DNA from: Pseudomonas putida
GTDB taxonomy: Bacteria; Pseudomonadota; Gammaproteobacteria; Pseudomonadales; Pseudomonadaceae
NCBI RefSeq assembly: GCF_026625125.1
Contig: NZ_CP113097.1
Coordinates: 4,512,001-4,576,000 of the forward strand
Direction of reading: 5' to 3'
DNA: 64,000 nucleotides
Both the position numbers and the translations under genes were made by a program. This document shows positions 9,479 to 19,112 of this stretch, in pieces. The notes beneath the pieces are model-generated. The model had not been told where the DNA came from. It did no database searches and saw only the letters and a list, made by a program, of their open reading frames with translations. How positions within the stretch are numbered: the first letter of the stretch is position 1; each line of letters opens with the position of its first letter.

Positions 9479-11254
9479 TTACTCGACCTTGGTCTGTTCG
9501 CGCAGGCGGATATGCAGCTCGCGCAGGGCCTTGGCATCAACCAAACCAGGCGCCTGAGTCATCACGCACGCGGCGCTCTGGGTTTTCGGGAAGGCAATCA
9601 CTTCACGGATCGACTGGGCACCGGTCATCAGCATGACCAGGCGGTCCAGACCGAAGGCCAGGCCACCGTGAGGCGGAGCACCGAACTTCAGGGCATCGAG
9701 CAGGAAGCCGAACTTCTCTTCCTGTTCTGCTGCTTCGATCCCCAGCAGGCGGAACACCACCTGTTGCATCTCTTTGCGGTGGATACGGATCGAACCGCCA
9801 CCCAGTTCGGTGCCGTTCAGCACCATGTCGTAGGCACGCGACAGCGCGGTGGCCGGGTTGGCCTCGAGCTCTTCGGGGGTGCACTTGGGCGCGGTGAACG
9901 GGTGGTGCAGGGCGGTGAAGCTGCCGTCTTCGTTCTCTTCGAACATCGGGAAGTCGACGACCCACATCGGTGCCCACTCGCAGGTCAGCAGTTCGAAGTC
10001 GTGGCCCAAACGGATACGCAGCGCGCCCAGGGCCTCGCTGACGACCTTGAACTTGTCGGCACCGAAGAACACGATGTCGCCGTCTACGGCACCTACGCGA
10101 TCGAGGATCACGTTGAGGTTGGCTTCAGGGATGTTCTTGACGATCGGCGACTGCAGGCCTTCGACGCCTTTGGCACGCTCGTTGACCTTGATGTACGCCA
10201 GGCCACGGGCGCCGTAGATGCCGACGAACTTGGTGTACTCGTCGATCTTGCTGCGCGGCATGCTGGCGCCACCTGGCAGGCGCAGTGCGGTAACGCGGCA
10301 CTTCGGATCGTTGGCCGGGCCTGCGAAGACCTTGAAGTCGACATCTTTGAGCTGGTCGGCGACGTCAACCAGTTCCAGCGGGTTACGCAGGTCTGGCTTG
10401 TCGGAACCGTAGCGGCGCATGGCTTCTTCGAAGGTCATGTGCGGGAATTCGCCGAACTCCAGGTCCAGCACTTCCTTGAACAGCTTGCGGATCATGCTCT
10501 CGGTCAGGCCCATGATCTCGGACTCATCGAGGAAACTGGTCTCGATGTCGATCTGGGTGAACTCCGGCTGACGGTCAGCGCGCAGGTCTTCGTCACGGAA
10601 GCATTTGGCGATCTGGTAGTAGCGGTCGAAGCCGGCGACCATCAGCAGCTGCTTGAACAGCTGAGGCGACTGCGGCAGCGCGAAGAAGCTACCAGCGTGG
10701 GTACGGCTGGGCACCAGATAGTCACGCGCGCCTTCTGGCGTTGCGCGGGTGAGGATCGGCGTTTCGACGTCGAGGAAGCCATTTTCGTCCAGGAAGCGAC
10801 GAATGCTGCTGGTGATGCGCGAACGCAGGCGCAGCTTGTCGGCCATTTCCGGGCGACGCAGATCGATGAAGCGGTAGCGCAGGCGGGTTTCCTCGCCGAC
10901 GTCAGAGTATTCGTTCAGCGGGAACGGCGGGGTTTCAGCTTCGTTGAGCACGTTGAGCTGGTAACCGAGGATTTCGATGGCACCGGAAGCCATGTTGGCA
11001 TTCACCGCGCCCTCGGGGCGCTTGCGCACCTTGCCGGTGATCTGCACCACGTATTCGCTGCGCACGCGGTCGGCCGCAGCGAAGGTTTCGGCGCGATCGG
11101 GATCGAAGACGACCTGGGCCATGCCCTCGCGGTCACGGATGTCGAGGAAGATCACCCCGCCGTGGTCGCGGCGACGATGGACCCAGCCGCAAAGGGTGAC
11201 TTCCTGGCCGTCCAGGCTCTCGTTCAGTTGGCCGCAATAATGGCTGCGCATCAT
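9479..11254 (-). CDS. aspS: Aspartyl-tRNA synthetase
   Basis: Class II aminoacyl-tRNA synthetase of 591 residues. It has an N-terminal OB-fold anticodon-binding domain (from [21 protein letters not shown]), the catalytic core with motif 2 ([18 protein letters not shown]), a GAD insertion domain, and motif 3 ([15 protein letters not shown]) near the end. The length matches the bacterial type. In P. aeruginosa this enzyme is non-discriminating and also charges tRNA-Asn; whether that holds here cannot be read from the sequence alone. Confidence 0.97.
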   Translation of the reverse strand: MMRSHYCGQLNESLDGQEVTLCGWVHRRRDHGGVIFLDIRDREGMAQVVFDPDRAETFAAADRVRSEYVVQITGKVRKRPEGAVNANMASGAIEILGYQLNVLNEAETPPFPLNEYSDVGEETRLRYRFIDLRRPEMADKLRLRSRITSSIRRFLDENGFLDVETPILTRATPEGARDYLVPSRTHAGSFFALPQSPQLFKQLLMVAGFDRYYQIAKCFRDEDLRADRQPEFTQIDIETSFLDESEIMGLTESMIRKLFKEVLDLEFGEFPHMTFEEAMRRYGSDKPDLRNPLELVDVADQLKDVDFKVFAGPANDPKCRVTALRLPGGASMPRSKIDEYTKFVGIYGARGLAYIKVNERAKGVEGLQSPIVKNIPEANLNVILDRVGAVDGDIVFFGADKFKVVSEALGALRIRLGHDFELLTCEWAPMWVVDFPMFEENEDGSFTALHHPFTAPKCTPEELEANPATALSRAYDMVLNGTELGGGSIRIHRKEMQQVVFRLLGIEAAEQEEKFGFLLDALKFGAPPHGGLAFGLDRLVMLMTGAQSIREVIAFPKTQSAACVMTQAPGLVDAKALRELHIRLREQTKVE

Positions 11255-11349
11255 GATGGTGGTTTCGCTTCTCGTGATTCGTGTATTCGATGGAGGCCTT
11301 GGCCGCCCCAGGGGGCTAATACTGCAAGACCCGGCTACTGCAATTCAAC

Positions 11350-11571
11350 TCAGTCGGCCTTGTCGCCGCCTGCCAGATTCTTTTTAGCCCCGGTCTTGAA
11401 GTCGGTTTCGTACCAGCCGCTACCGCTCAGGCGAAATCCAGGGACCGACAACAGTTTCTTCAATGCCGGCGCCTGGCAGGCCGGACAGTCGGTCAGCGGC
11501 GCTGCACTGATCTTCTGCAACGCTTCCATCCGGTGATCGCAGGATGCACATTGATAGTCATAAAGGGGCAT
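11350..11571 (-). CDS. FmdB-type zinc-ribbon protein
   Basis: Small protein of 73 residues: MPLYDYQCASCDHRMEAL with a CxxC pair near residue 8 and a second pair (CPACQ) near residue 34, as in the FmdB/CxxC_CxxC_SSSS putative regulatory family. The tail is Lys/Gly-rich. It lies directly upstream of aspS on the same strand (95 bases), the usual pseudomonad arrangement. The molecular role is not established. Confidence 0.85.
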   Translation of the reverse strand: MPLYDYQCASCDHRMEALQKISAAPLTDCPACQAPALKKLLSVPGFRLSGSGWYETDFKTGAKKNLAGGDKAD

Positions 11572-11624
11572 GGGTGTCTCTCGTCAACCATTACGCTGGC
11601 TGCCCGGGGCAGCAAAAAGCGGGA

Positions 11625-11981
11625 TTATATATGGTTAACAGGCACTGCGCAGCCCGCCTGGCGATCAGCGTCCTGCAACCACGCGACGCAGATCACCCGC
11701 ACCAGGCCGCTGAAGTTGCGCACCCCGCCCTGGCGCAGGTGCACTTCACGGTCCACATAGGAAAGTACGGCACTGACGGAGCACTCATTGGCCTCTGCGA
11801 TGCGCTCGAGGATGCGCCAATAGACTGCCTCCAGGCGCAAGCAGGTGGAAAAACCGTTGAGCCGGACCGAGCGCGATACCGGCTGAATCTGCATCATGTC
11901 GAAATCCGCCTTGAACGGATCAATGCTTTGCCTGCCCAGGCAGCGGCCTTTGCCTACTACACGCTTGCTCGCTTGCATCAT
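11625..11981 (-). CDS. Ribbon-helix-helix domain protein
   Basis: Protein of 118 residues when started at the ATG at 11979-11981, which has GAGGA about 11 bases upstream. The central part (VSRSVRLNGFSTCLRLEAVYW, then ILERIAEANECSVSAVLSYVD) has the basic strand and two helices of a ribbon-helix-helix fold, as in the RHH_4 family found across Proteobacteria. It is probably a small DNA-binding protein, perhaps autoregulatory. It is located upstream of the FmdB-type gene with 53 bases between. No toxin-like partner is next to it, so an antitoxin role is not supported. Confidence 0.75.
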   Translation of the reverse strand: MMQASKRVVGKGRCLGRQSIDPFKADFDMMQIQPVSRSVRLNGFSTCLRLEAVYWRILERIAEANECSVSAVLSYVDREVHLRQGGVRNFSGLVRVICVAWLQDADRQAGCAVPVNHI

Positions 11982-12106
11982 GCGCCCACATCCTCGCCAC
12001 AGGTATGTTCCCCTGCACCGCAAGACAGGCACGGAGCAGGAACCAGAGGCTCAATGAAGCGCGTGCGGCCGGGCGCAAAGCAGCGGCAAAGCCTTCCCGC
12101 GCAAAC

Positions 12107-12142
12107 GAAAAAGCCCGGTGAGCGTCACTCGACCGGGCTTTG
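12107..12142 (-). terminator. Intrinsic terminator of dps
   Basis: Stem aagcccggt/accgggctt with a loop of about 13 bases, followed on the minus strand by TTTTTCG; it ends the dps transcript. Confidence 0.8.
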
Positions 12143-12169
12143 CAGGCCGCTTTTCATACAAGCGGCTGA

Positions 12170-12643
12170 TCATTTACCGTCAAGCAGTACCCGCAGCATC
12201 CATGCAGTCTTTTCGTGCACCTGCATACGCTGGGTCAGCAGATCGGCAGTTGGCTCATCACTGACCTTGTCCACTACCGGGAAAATACTGCGGGCGGTAC
12301 GCACGACCGCCTCCTGCCCCTGGACAAGCTGATGGATCATCTCGTCCGCTGCGGGCACCCCTTCCTCTTCCTTGATGGAAGAATGCCGTGCATAAAAAGC
12401 ATAAGAACCCGGCGCCGGGAAGCCCAGGGCGCGGATCCGCTCGGCGATGGAATCAACGGCCAGCGCCAGCTCGTTGTATTGCTCTTCGAACATCAGGTGC
12501 AGGGTACGGAACGAAGGACCGGTGACGTTCCAGTGAAAGTTGTGGGTTTTCAGATACAGCACATAGGTATCCGACAACAGACGGGACAGCCCTTCGACGA
12601 TGGACTTGCGATCTTCTTCACTGATACCGATATCGATTGCCAT
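12170..12643 (-). CDS. dps: Dps family DNA-binding ferritin-like protein
   Basis: Protein of 157 residues of the Dps/starvation family, which forms 12-subunit shells that oxidise and store iron and protect DNA. The ferroxidase-site helix is visible as [23 protein letters not shown] (residues about 35-58), with the expected His and acidic ligands. I chose the ATG at 12641-12643 because AAGGGGAA lies just upstream; an in-frame upstream ATG six codons earlier would place this site inside the gene. Monocistronic, with its own terminator. Regulation by stationary phase or oxidative stress is expected from the family but no operator was identified. Confidence 0.92.
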   Translation of the reverse strand: MAIDIGISEEDRKSIVEGLSRLLSDTYVLYLKTHNFHWNVTGPSFRTLHLMFEEQYNELALAVDSIAERIRALGFPAPGSYAFYARHSSIKEEEGVPAADEMIHQLVQGQEAVVRTARSIFPVVDKVSDEPTADLLTQRMQVHEKTAWMLRVLLDGK

Positions 12644-12926
12644 GAAGTTCCCCTTTTTCATATGGCTTGATGATGATCAAGCGGGCCTCACACACTGTAT
12701 CAATACTTCGCGCCACGCGCCCATGACACAGGGCAACTCATCGCCGGCAGCCACCTGCGGTTTGAGAAGGCCCCGCGTTTGCTGTTAAATAGGCACTGTG
12801 CCACCCGTGCGTGCTGTTATTGCCGGGTGCATAGGCTGGCTCACCATGTGTTCGCGCTCTACACCTCATGCGCACCATGCCGCCAGCTCTTCCTGTGATC
12901 GGCCTTATCAATTGCGAGCCAACCCC

Positions 12927-13520
12927 ATGTTCAAGATCGTCCATCTGTTGACGGGCGCTGCAGCTTTGCTGCTATCGCTCATACCCAGCCTGAAATACGA
13001 CGCAACTCCCTTCCTGCAGCAACCGGACGCGGTCTACCTGGCCCTGCTCGGCCTGCTCAACCTACAGCTGGCACCTGTCGTGCCGCTGTATTACCGCGGC
13101 GCCCGCCAGCAATTGCAGCATCTGGCCTGCGCCTTGCTGGTGGTGGCCGTGGTACTGCAAACCCTGACCTTGCTGGCCCGCCCCGAAATGGGCAACCTGG
13201 CAGCCTTGGTCTGCGCAGGCCTGGCGGTCATTCTGCACCTGGCTGCAGGCTTGGCCCGTAGCCCCAGAAAAAGCCGACCAAGCCAAGGCGCGCCGCAGGA
13301 GACCGGCACGCGCGATACCGGCACGGTGAAGTGGTTCAATACCTCTAAAGGCTTTGGATTCATTTCCCGCGATTCGGGTGACGATATCTTCGTCCACTTT
13401 CGCGCCATTCGTGGCGAAGGCCATCGCATCCTGGTCGAAGGCCAGCGTGTGGAGTTCTCGGTAATGCACCGCGACAAGGGCCTGCAGGCCGAAGACGTGG
13501 TCGCGGTATCCCGCCGCTGA
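12927..13520 (+). CDS. Membrane protein with C-terminal cold-shock domain
   Basis: Fusion of 197 residues. The first 110 or so contain three or four hydrophobic segments ([79 protein letters not shown]). A basic linker follows, then a complete cold-shock domain from about residue 132: [16 protein letters not shown] and [10 protein letters not shown] carry the RNP-1 and RNP-2 nucleic-acid-binding motifs. The domain would face the cytoplasm as a membrane-tethered RNA or ssDNA binder. A syntenic gene exists in other pseudomonads between dps and slyX. The true start is taken as the ATG at 12927, where the first membrane segment begins. Confidence 0.85.
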   Translation: MFKIVHLLTGAAALLLSLIPSLKYDATPFLQQPDAVYLALLGLLNLQLAPVVPLYYRGARQQLQHLACALLVVAVVLQTLTLLARPEMGNLAALVCAGLAVILHLAAGLARSPRKSRPSQGAPQETGTRDTGTVKWFNTSKGFGFISRDSGDDIFVHFRAIRGEGHRILVEGQRVEFSVMHRDKGLQAEDVVAVSRR

Positions 13521-13527
13521 CCCTGCG

Positions 13528-13552
13528 CAGCCCTGGGGCAACCCCAGGGCTG
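13528..13552. terminator. Hairpin between the cold-shock-domain gene and slyX
   Basis: Perfect eleven-base stem (cagccctgggg/ccccagggctg) with a three-base loop between convergent genes. There is no T-tract on either side, so termination is inferred from position. Confidence 0.55.
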
Positions 13553-13559
13553 GCACCCA

Positions 13560-13766
13560 TCAGTAATGAGGCGGCGGCGCTTCCTCGCCCTCACTGCCAT
13601 ACTGACCGACCATTTCCTCGTAACGCTTGATCAACTCGGCCATCTGCAACTGCAGGCGCTGAATCACCCACCCCTGCTCGACCACCACGTCATTGAGTTC
13701 CTGAATGGTGTCGTCCTGAAACGCCTGACGGGTTTCCAATTCGACTATGCGCGATTCCGGCGACAT
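13560..13766 (-). CDS. slyX: SlyX family protein
   Basis: Protein of 68 residues, entirely a short coiled coil ([21 protein letters not shown], then [16 protein letters not shown]), ending with the Pro-rich PPPHY typical of SlyX. Function unknown; the name comes from its position near slyD in enterobacteria. The ATG at 13764-13766 is one base past the stop of the upstream HIT gene, so the two are translationally coupled. Confidence 0.9.
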   Translation of the reverse strand: MSPESRIVELETRQAFQDDTIQELNDVVVEQGWVIQRLQLQMAELIKRYEEMVGQYGSEGEEAPPPHY

Positions 13767-13767
13767 G

Positions 13768-14187
13768 TCAGGCCTCCTCATAGGCGTCATCGAGCAGAAC
13801 GCGCAAGCGCTGGCGAATGGCATCGACCTGCCCCGGCCCGTATTCGACAGCGGGCACCTTGCCCCAGACCGGCGCCGGCCAGGCGGCATCCCCGTGGCGA
13901 CGGACAATCACATGCATGTGCAGTTGGCTGACCACATTACCCAGTGTGGCAACGTTCATCTTGTCTGCCGCGAACTCCGTTTTGAGTGCCTCGGCCAGGC
14001 AGGTGGTTTCTTTCCACAACTGCGCCTGATCGTCCGGGCTCAGGTCGAACAGTTCGCTTACGCCGGCGCGCTTGGGTACCAGAATGAACCAAGGGTAGTT
14101 GGCATCCTTGCTAAGCAGCAGACGGCACAGCGGGAAGTCTCCAAGAACCAAAGAGTCCTGCTGCAAACGCAAATCCATCTCAAACAC
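13768..14187 (-). CDS. HIT family hydrolase
   Basis: Histidine-triad protein of 139 residues. The triad HMHVIVR (family motif H-x-H-x-H-x-x) is partly changed: the sequence reads [10 protein letters not shown], with the first two triad His in place. The family hydrolyses nucleoside phosphoramidates and related nucleotides. I prefer the GTG at 14185-14187 because GGAGG lies six bases before it; the first ATG, three codons later, would be about 15 bases from that site. It precedes slyX in a two-gene unit. Confidence 0.88.
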   Translation of the reverse strand: MFEMDLRLQQDSLVLGDFPLCRLLLSKDANYPWFILVPKRAGVSELFDLSPDDQAQLWKETTCLAEALKTEFAADKMNVATLGNVVSQLHMHVIVRRHGDAAWPAPVWGKVPAVEYGPGQVDAIRQRLRVLLDDAYEEA

Positions 14188-14947
14188 TGAAAACCTCCAC
14201 CAACGAAAAGGGGCCCGGCGTGCGGGTCTATGGCGCAAGGATACTCTGCTTCGCCCACGCAAGCATGCTGCACGCCCCCAGACTGCACCCTTATTGCACA
14301 GGAATCGCTTCAGCCTGCACAGGCGCGGTAACACTCCGCTACTTTTCGCACCAAAATGAGGCCGCAAACGAGTACACCACTACGCTTTCACACACACAAA
14401 TGACTCAACTTGAACAGCGAGCGGTAACACATTGACTTGCAAGGCAGGTTTTTAATTTGCGGGCGGGCTGCTGCCTGATACGCCATCAGCCAGCAGCCGC
14501 CCCGTGTTTACGGGCATTTTCCAGCCACGTGAGCGGCATTTGTGAAAATTTCATGAACCGTTGTTAATTTTGAGCACGCTTGTTGCATTCTTCTCACATC
14601 AAGTCGGCACGACATCTGCATAAAGCGATGGACGCAACAAATAACAACAGCCGCTTTGGATCCACCAGGGAGTTTCCCCAACCGAAATCGATAGTTACAG
14701 AATCGTTACGGTGACAGGAACAGCGCTGGCGTTGTACGGCTCGGAATTCCGGGACGTGATTTGCGACATGGAAATACCTGAAAGCGACATGGCCGTAAAC
14801 TTCGCGAAACGTTGTATATGCCCATATCGCCAACAACAGTCTGCGTGCTATACATTTCCGCCGACATAACAAGAAAGAGCTGCCCCATATAACTAAAAGA
14901 CTTGGGCGCAGCGGTACTCTTCCTAAAAACCAAAGGAGCAAATCACG
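14188..14947. other. 760-base intergenic region upstream of the OprD porin
   Basis: No convincing coding frame. The region is more AT-rich than its surroundings. It contains a long imperfect hairpin at about 14461-14505 (gggcgggctgctg paired with cagcagccgccc, with an inner ctgat/atcag pair), followed by a small cccgtg/tacggg hairpin and a T-rich stretch ending about 14522. The 3' part holds the porin leader with AGGAG about eight bases before its ATG. A small RNA or a long regulated leader is possible; see findings. Confidence 0.5.
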
Positions 14948-16231
14948 ATGCGCGTGATGAAGTGGAGCATGATCGCCCTGGCCGTTTCGGCAGGGACCTC
15001 GCAGCTGGCCTTTGCCTCTGCACAGGACGAATCCAAGGGTTTCATCGAAGACAGCCAGCTGAACGTCAAGACTCGCATGCTGTACTTCAGCCGTGACGCT
15101 CGTAACAATGATCGGGACCCTATTACCGGCGATCGCCAGAGCCGCACAGAAGAAACCGGCCTCGGCTTCCTCGGTACCTTTGAGTCGGGCTTCACCCAAG
15201 GCACCGTAGGCTTCGGTGTCGATGCCATCGGCATGCTCGGCCTGAAACTGGACAGCGGCAAAGGCCGTGCCGGTACCGGCCTGTTCCCGCAAGGCTCCGA
15301 CGGCCGCTCGCAGGATGACTACTCCGAAGCCGGTGGCGCTGTGAAAATGCGCATCTCCAACACTGTGCTGAAGTACGGTAACCAGTTCACCGCCCTGCCG
15401 GTATTCGCTACCGACGACAGCCGACTGCTGCCGGAAGTCGCCGAAGGCGCCTTGATCACCAGCGACGAGATCGAAGGCCTGACCCTGCACGCCGGTCACT
15501 TCACCGGCATGAACGCCCAGGCCCAGACCTACCGCGACAGCCTGCGCCTGACTGAAGCCAACATCGTCGGTGGTACCTATGCCCTGACCGACAGCCTCAG
15601 CACCAGCCTGTACTACTCCAAGGTCGAAGACTACTGGCGCAAGTACTACGGCAATGTCAACTGGGCACTGCCGATTTCGGACAAGCAAGGCCTGGTGTTC
15701 GACTTCAACATCTATGACACCAAGAGCGAAGGCAGCGCCCTGTACAAAGCGTACGACGGCGACAAGCTCGACAACACCGCTTTCAGCCTGTCGGCTGCGT
15801 GGAACATCGGCGCTCATACCTTCACCATCGTGCATCAGCGCGTCCACGGTGATGGTGACTACGGTTACGGCGTCGACGGTGGCGGCACCGTCTTCCTGGG
15901 TAACTCGGTGGCCCGTTCCGACTTCAACGCAGAAGACGAGAAGTCCTGGCAAGCGCGCTACGACCTGAACTTCGCTGAGTTCGGCGTACCCGGCCTGACC
16001 TTCATGACCCGTTACGTGCGCGGTACCGACGCCAATGTCGCAGGCACTTCCAACGGTAAGGAATGGGAACGCGACATCGACATCAAGTACGTGTTGCAGG
16101 AAGGCCCGGCCAAGGACCTCAGCTTCCGCGTCCGTCAGGCCACCTACCGCTCCTCCGACGGCGTCTACTACGGCTCCCCGTCGCTGGACGAACTGCGCCT
16201 GATCGTCGAGTACCCGCTGAGCATCCTGTAA
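14948..16231 (+). CDS. oprD: OprD family outer-membrane porin
   Basis: Substrate-specific porin of 427 residues. A signal peptide covers residues 1-24 (cleavage near AFASA). The mature part is rich in alternating aromatic beta-strands. It starts with the family feature KGFIEDSQLNVKTRMLYFSRD and ends in the strand LRLIVEYPLSIL. The family carries basic amino acids, peptides or organic acids into the periplasm; the substrate of this one cannot be told. It sits between slyX/HIT and proS, the same neighbourhood as oprD of P. aeruginosa, which is why I use that symbol. An unusually long upstream region suggests complex regulation. Confidence 0.85.
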   Translation: MRVMKWSMIALAVSAGTSQLAFASAQDESKGFIEDSQLNVKTRMLYFSRDARNNDRDPITGDRQSRTEETGLGFLGTFESGFTQGTVGFGVDAIGMLGLKLDSGKGRAGTGLFPQGSDGRSQDDYSEAGGAVKMRISNTVLKYGNQFTALPVFATDDSRLLPEVAEGALITSDEIEGLTLHAGHFTGMNAQAQTYRDSLRLTEANIVGGTYALTDSLSTSLYYSKVEDYWRKYYGNVNWALPISDKQGLVFDFNIYDTKSEGSALYKAYDGDKLDNTAFSLSAAWNIGAHTFTIVHQRVHGDGDYGYGVDGGGTVFLGNSVARSDFNAEDEKSWQARYDLNFAEFGVPGLTFMTRYVRGTDANVAGTSNGKEWERDIDIKYVLQEGPAKDLSFRVRQATYRSSDGVYYGSPSLDELRLIVEYPLSIL

Positions 16232-16257
16232 GCCACGCTTATAGTGCCCCGCACCTG

Positions 16258-16288
16258 AAAAAGCCCGGCACGCTCGCCGGGCTTTTTC
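16258..16288 (+). terminator. Intrinsic terminator of the OprD porin gene
   Basis: Stem aaaaagcccggc/gccgggctttttc with a six-base loop and a T-run, 27 bases past the stop. Confidence 0.9.
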
Positions 16289-16391
16289 TTGGCTGACAAT
16301 TACCCCGCCCTGGGGCATCCTGTACGCCTTCGTTTCGCCCCCGTACAATGCGGGGTCATTTCAATGTCTTAGGCAATCGACACGGCTAACC

Positions 16392-18107
16392 ATGCGCACC
16401 AGTCAATATTTGCTCGCCACCCAGAAAGAAACCCCTGCCGACGCAGTGGTCATCAGCCATCAGCTCATGCTGCGTGCCGGCATGATCCGCAAGCTGGCTT
16501 CCGGCCTGTACACCTGGCTGCCGATGGGCTTGCGGGTCATGCGCAAGGTCGAAGCCGTGGTGCGCGAGGAAATGAACGCCGCCGGCGCCCTGGAAGTGCT
16601 GATGCCCAGCATCCAGCCCGCCGAACTGTGGCAGGAATCCGGCCGCTGGGAACAGTATGGCCCCGAGCTGCTGCGCCTGAAGGATCGCCACCAGCGCGAT
16701 TTCTGCGTAGGCCCGACCCACGAAGAAGTCATCACCGACCTGGCCCGCAACGAGCTGTCCAGCTATAAACAGCTGCCGCTCAACCTGTACCAGATCCAGA
16801 CCAAGTTCCGTGACGAGATCCGCCCGCGCTTCGGCTTGATGCGTGGCCGCGAATTCATCATGAAGGACGCCTATTCCTTCCATGCCGACCAGGCTTCCCT
16901 GCAGGAAACCTACGACCGCATGCACCAGGCGTACTCCAACATCTTCACCCGCCTGGGCCTGGATTTCCGTCCAGTGCAGGCCGACACCGGCTCCATCGGC
17001 GGCAGCTACTCGCATGAGTTCCATGTGCTGGCATCGTCTGGCGAAGACGATGTGATCTTCAGCGACAGCTCCGACTACGCTGCCAATATCGAGAAAGCCG
17101 AAGCCATCCCGCGTGAGACCGTGCGCCCAGCGCCAACCGAGGAGCTGCGCCTGGTCGATACGCCAGAGGCCAAGACCATCGCCCAGCTGGTCGAGAACCA
17201 CGGCTTGCCGATCGAGAAGACCGTCAAGACCCTGATCGTGCGCGGCGCGGAAGAAGGCAAGCTGATTGCCCTGATCGTACGTGGCGACCACGAACTGAAC
17301 GAAATCAAGGCTACCAAGCTCGAGCAGGTTGCCGACCCATTGGTCATGGCCACCGAAGCCGAGCTGCGCGATGCGATTGGTGCCGGCGCCGGCTCCCTCG
17401 GCCCACTCAACCTGCCACTGGAAATCATCATCGACCGTTCGGTTGCCTTGATGAGCGACTTCGGCATCGGTGCCAACATCGACGACAAGCACTACTTCGG
17501 CGTCAACTGGGAGCGCGACCTTCCGGTCCCACAGGTTGCCGACCTGCGCAACGTCGTCGAGGGCGACCCGAGCCCGGATGGCCAGGGTACGCTGGTGATC
17601 AAGCGCGGCATCGAAGTGGGCCATATCTTCCAGCTCGGCACCAAGTACAGCGAGGCGCTCAAGTGCCAGGTACTGGGCGAAAACGGCAAGCCGGTCGTGC
17701 TGTCCATGGGTTGCTACGGCATCGGCGTATCCCGCGTGGTCGCCGCCGCCATTGAGCAGAGCCATGACGACAAAGGCATCATCTGGAACGACGCCCTGGC
17801 GCCATTCCAGATCGCCCTGGTACCACTGCGCTACGAAACCGACGTGGTTCGCGAGGCCACCGACAAGTTGTACGCCGAGCTGACGGCCGCAGGCTTCGAA
17901 GTGCTGCTGGACGACCGCGACAAGAAGACCAGCCCAGGCATCAAGTTCGCCGATATGGAGCTGATCGGTATTCCGCACCGCATCGTCGTCAGCGACCGCG
18001 GCCTGGCCGACGGCAACCTGGAATACAAGCACCGCACCGAACAGGATGCTCAAGCGCTGCCACTCAATGAAGTGCTGACCTTCCTGCAGGCCCGCGTTCG
18101 CCGCTGA
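16392..18107 (+). CDS. proS: Prolyl-tRNA synthetase (bacterial type with editing domain)
   Basis: Class II synthetase of 571 residues. The N-terminal catalytic core begins [18 protein letters not shown] and holds motif 2 near [17 protein letters not shown] (about residues 140-155). An INS editing domain of about 180 residues follows (from about 225 to 405), which clears mischarged Ala-tRNA-Pro. Motif 3 ([17 protein letters not shown]) and the C-terminal anticodon-binding domain complete the protein. The length is typical of the long bacterial form. Confidence 0.97.
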   Translation: MRTSQYLLATQKETPADAVVISHQLMLRAGMIRKLASGLYTWLPMGLRVMRKVEAVVREEMNAAGALEVLMPSIQPAELWQESGRWEQYGPELLRLKDRHQRDFCVGPTHEEVITDLARNELSSYKQLPLNLYQIQTKFRDEIRPRFGLMRGREFIMKDAYSFHADQASLQETYDRMHQAYSNIFTRLGLDFRPVQADTGSIGGSYSHEFHVLASSGEDDVIFSDSSDYAANIEKAEAIPRETVRPAPTEELRLVDTPEAKTIAQLVENHGLPIEKTVKTLIVRGAEEGKLIALIVRGDHELNEIKATKLEQVADPLVMATEAELRDAIGAGAGSLGPLNLPLEIIIDRSVALMSDFGIGANIDDKHYFGVNWERDLPVPQVADLRNVVEGDPSPDGQGTLVIKRGIEVGHIFQLGTKYSEALKCQVLGENGKPVVLSMGCYGIGVSRVVAAAIEQSHDDKGIIWNDALAPFQIALVPLRYETDVVREATDKLYAELTAAGFEVLLDDRDKKTSPGIKFADMELIGIPHRIVVSDRGLADGNLEYKHRTEQDAQALPLNEVLTFLQARVRR

Positions 18108-18127
18108 TAATCAATGCACGAGTGATC

Positions 18128-19081
18128 ATGTCCAAGCGAAGTACCTTTACCCTGGGGGGCACCGCACTGTGCGGCGCCCTGTTCCTCAGCGGCTGCGCGA
18201 ACCAGATGTCCCAGCGCAGCGAGCACGAGGAGCGCGTCGAGCGCAAGCTGCTCGAACACACACTGCAGATTGATGTCGGCGAGCCCAAGGTGATGGAGCT
18301 TCCGCAGCGACGTGTACGCATCAATGAAAAGAGGCGCTTCGAAGTCACCGAGTTCGAAGTTACCCGCCGCTATGACCGCTATACGCCCTACCAACCCTGG
18401 CGGGAGATCTACGAAATCCCGCTGGGCGCGGTGGCGGTAGTGGCCGGTGCAGGCGCCAACGTGGTCAACGTTTTTGCATTGGGCAACCTGCCTGAGAGCA
18501 TGACGCACGACTGGCTCAGTTATGGCGTCGCCGGGCTCAACCCGTTCATGAACGTGCAGTCCAACGGTCGCGCCCAACAGAACCTGGCAGGGATCAGTGA
18601 GGTGCAAAAGGACAAGCGCGAGGAGTTCACCAGCCTGCCCTGGAGCGAGCGCCTGGTCGAGGTCAAGGCCGGCAAGATGACCCACGCGCTGACCACCGAC
18701 AGAAACGGCGTGCTACGCCTGAACCTGCTGGACAGCCCTTTCTCGGAGCAGCACCTGAACCACGTCGGCACCCTGCACCTGCAGGTGGTCGATGAAGACA
18801 ATGCTGTGCGGGGCGACGCCAGCCTGCTGGTCAGCGCCACCCTGCGCAACAAGCTGCGTGAAGCCCATGAGCTGATTTTCGACGACCTGGAAGACGACGA
18901 TGTCGGCCAGTGGGTACACCGGGTGAAGCGCCTGTCGGAGCTAGGCCTGGAAGAAGAGGCCAGCGAGATGGAGCAGAGCCTGATCGAGCTGACCCGCAAC
19001 GATCCGGAGCTGCAACAGGAGTTTGTGCAGGCACTGACCAAGGCCACCGGCCGGTTGGTGGCTGACCCAGGCGCACAGTAA
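18128..19081 (+). CDS. Predicted lipoprotein of unknown function
   Basis: Protein of 317 residues. The signal peptide ends in a lipobox (LFLSGC) with Cys near residue 23, so it is probably a membrane-anchored lipoprotein. After the Cys the mature part begins with an acidic/basic helix (SEHEERVERKLLEHTLQ). It has one internal hydrophobic stretch (EIPLGAVAVVAGAGANVVNVFAL, about residues 98-120) and a C-terminal helical acidic tail (LEEEASEMEQSLIEL). I do not recognise a family. I chose the ATG at 18128 because ACGAG lies five bases upstream; a GTG two codons earlier is the alternative. It lies 20 bases after proS and may be read from the same promoter; it has its own terminator. Confidence 0.75.
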   Translation: MSKRSTFTLGGTALCGALFLSGCANQMSQRSEHEERVERKLLEHTLQIDVGEPKVMELPQRRVRINEKRRFEVTEFEVTRRYDRYTPYQPWREIYEIPLGAVAVVAGAGANVVNVFALGNLPESMTHDWLSYGVAGLNPFMNVQSNGRAQQNLAGISEVQKDKREEFTSLPWSERLVEVKAGKMTHALTTDRNGVLRLNLLDSPFSEQHLNHVGTLHLQVVDEDNAVRGDASLLVSATLRNKLREAHELIFDDLEDDDVGQWVHRVKRLSELGLEEEASEMEQSLIELTRNDPELQQEFVQALTKATGRLVADPGAQ

Positions 19082-19085
19082 TAAC

Positions 19086-19112
19086 AGAGGGGCTGCAGTG
19101 CAGCCCTTCTTT
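19086..19112 (+). terminator. Intrinsic terminator of the lipoprotein gene
   Basis: Stem gggctgc/gcagccc with a three-base loop, then TTCTTTTATT. It touches the dinB stop codon from the other strand. Confidence 0.8.

Noticed and set aside
9512..11536. Open frame of 674 codons antisense to aspS
   Set aside because: Complement of a well-conserved synthetase gene, with low-complexity His/Gln/Val-rich translation typical of antisense frames in GC-rich DNA.
11625..11981. RHH protein plus neighbouring FmdB-type protein as a toxin-antitoxin pair
   Set aside because: The FmdB-type protein has no toxin features and is a usual neighbour of aspS in pseudomonads.
14594..16348. Open frame of 584 codons antisense to the OprD porin
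   Set aside because: Same antisense composition effect; the porin on the plus strand has signal peptide, ribosome site and terminator.
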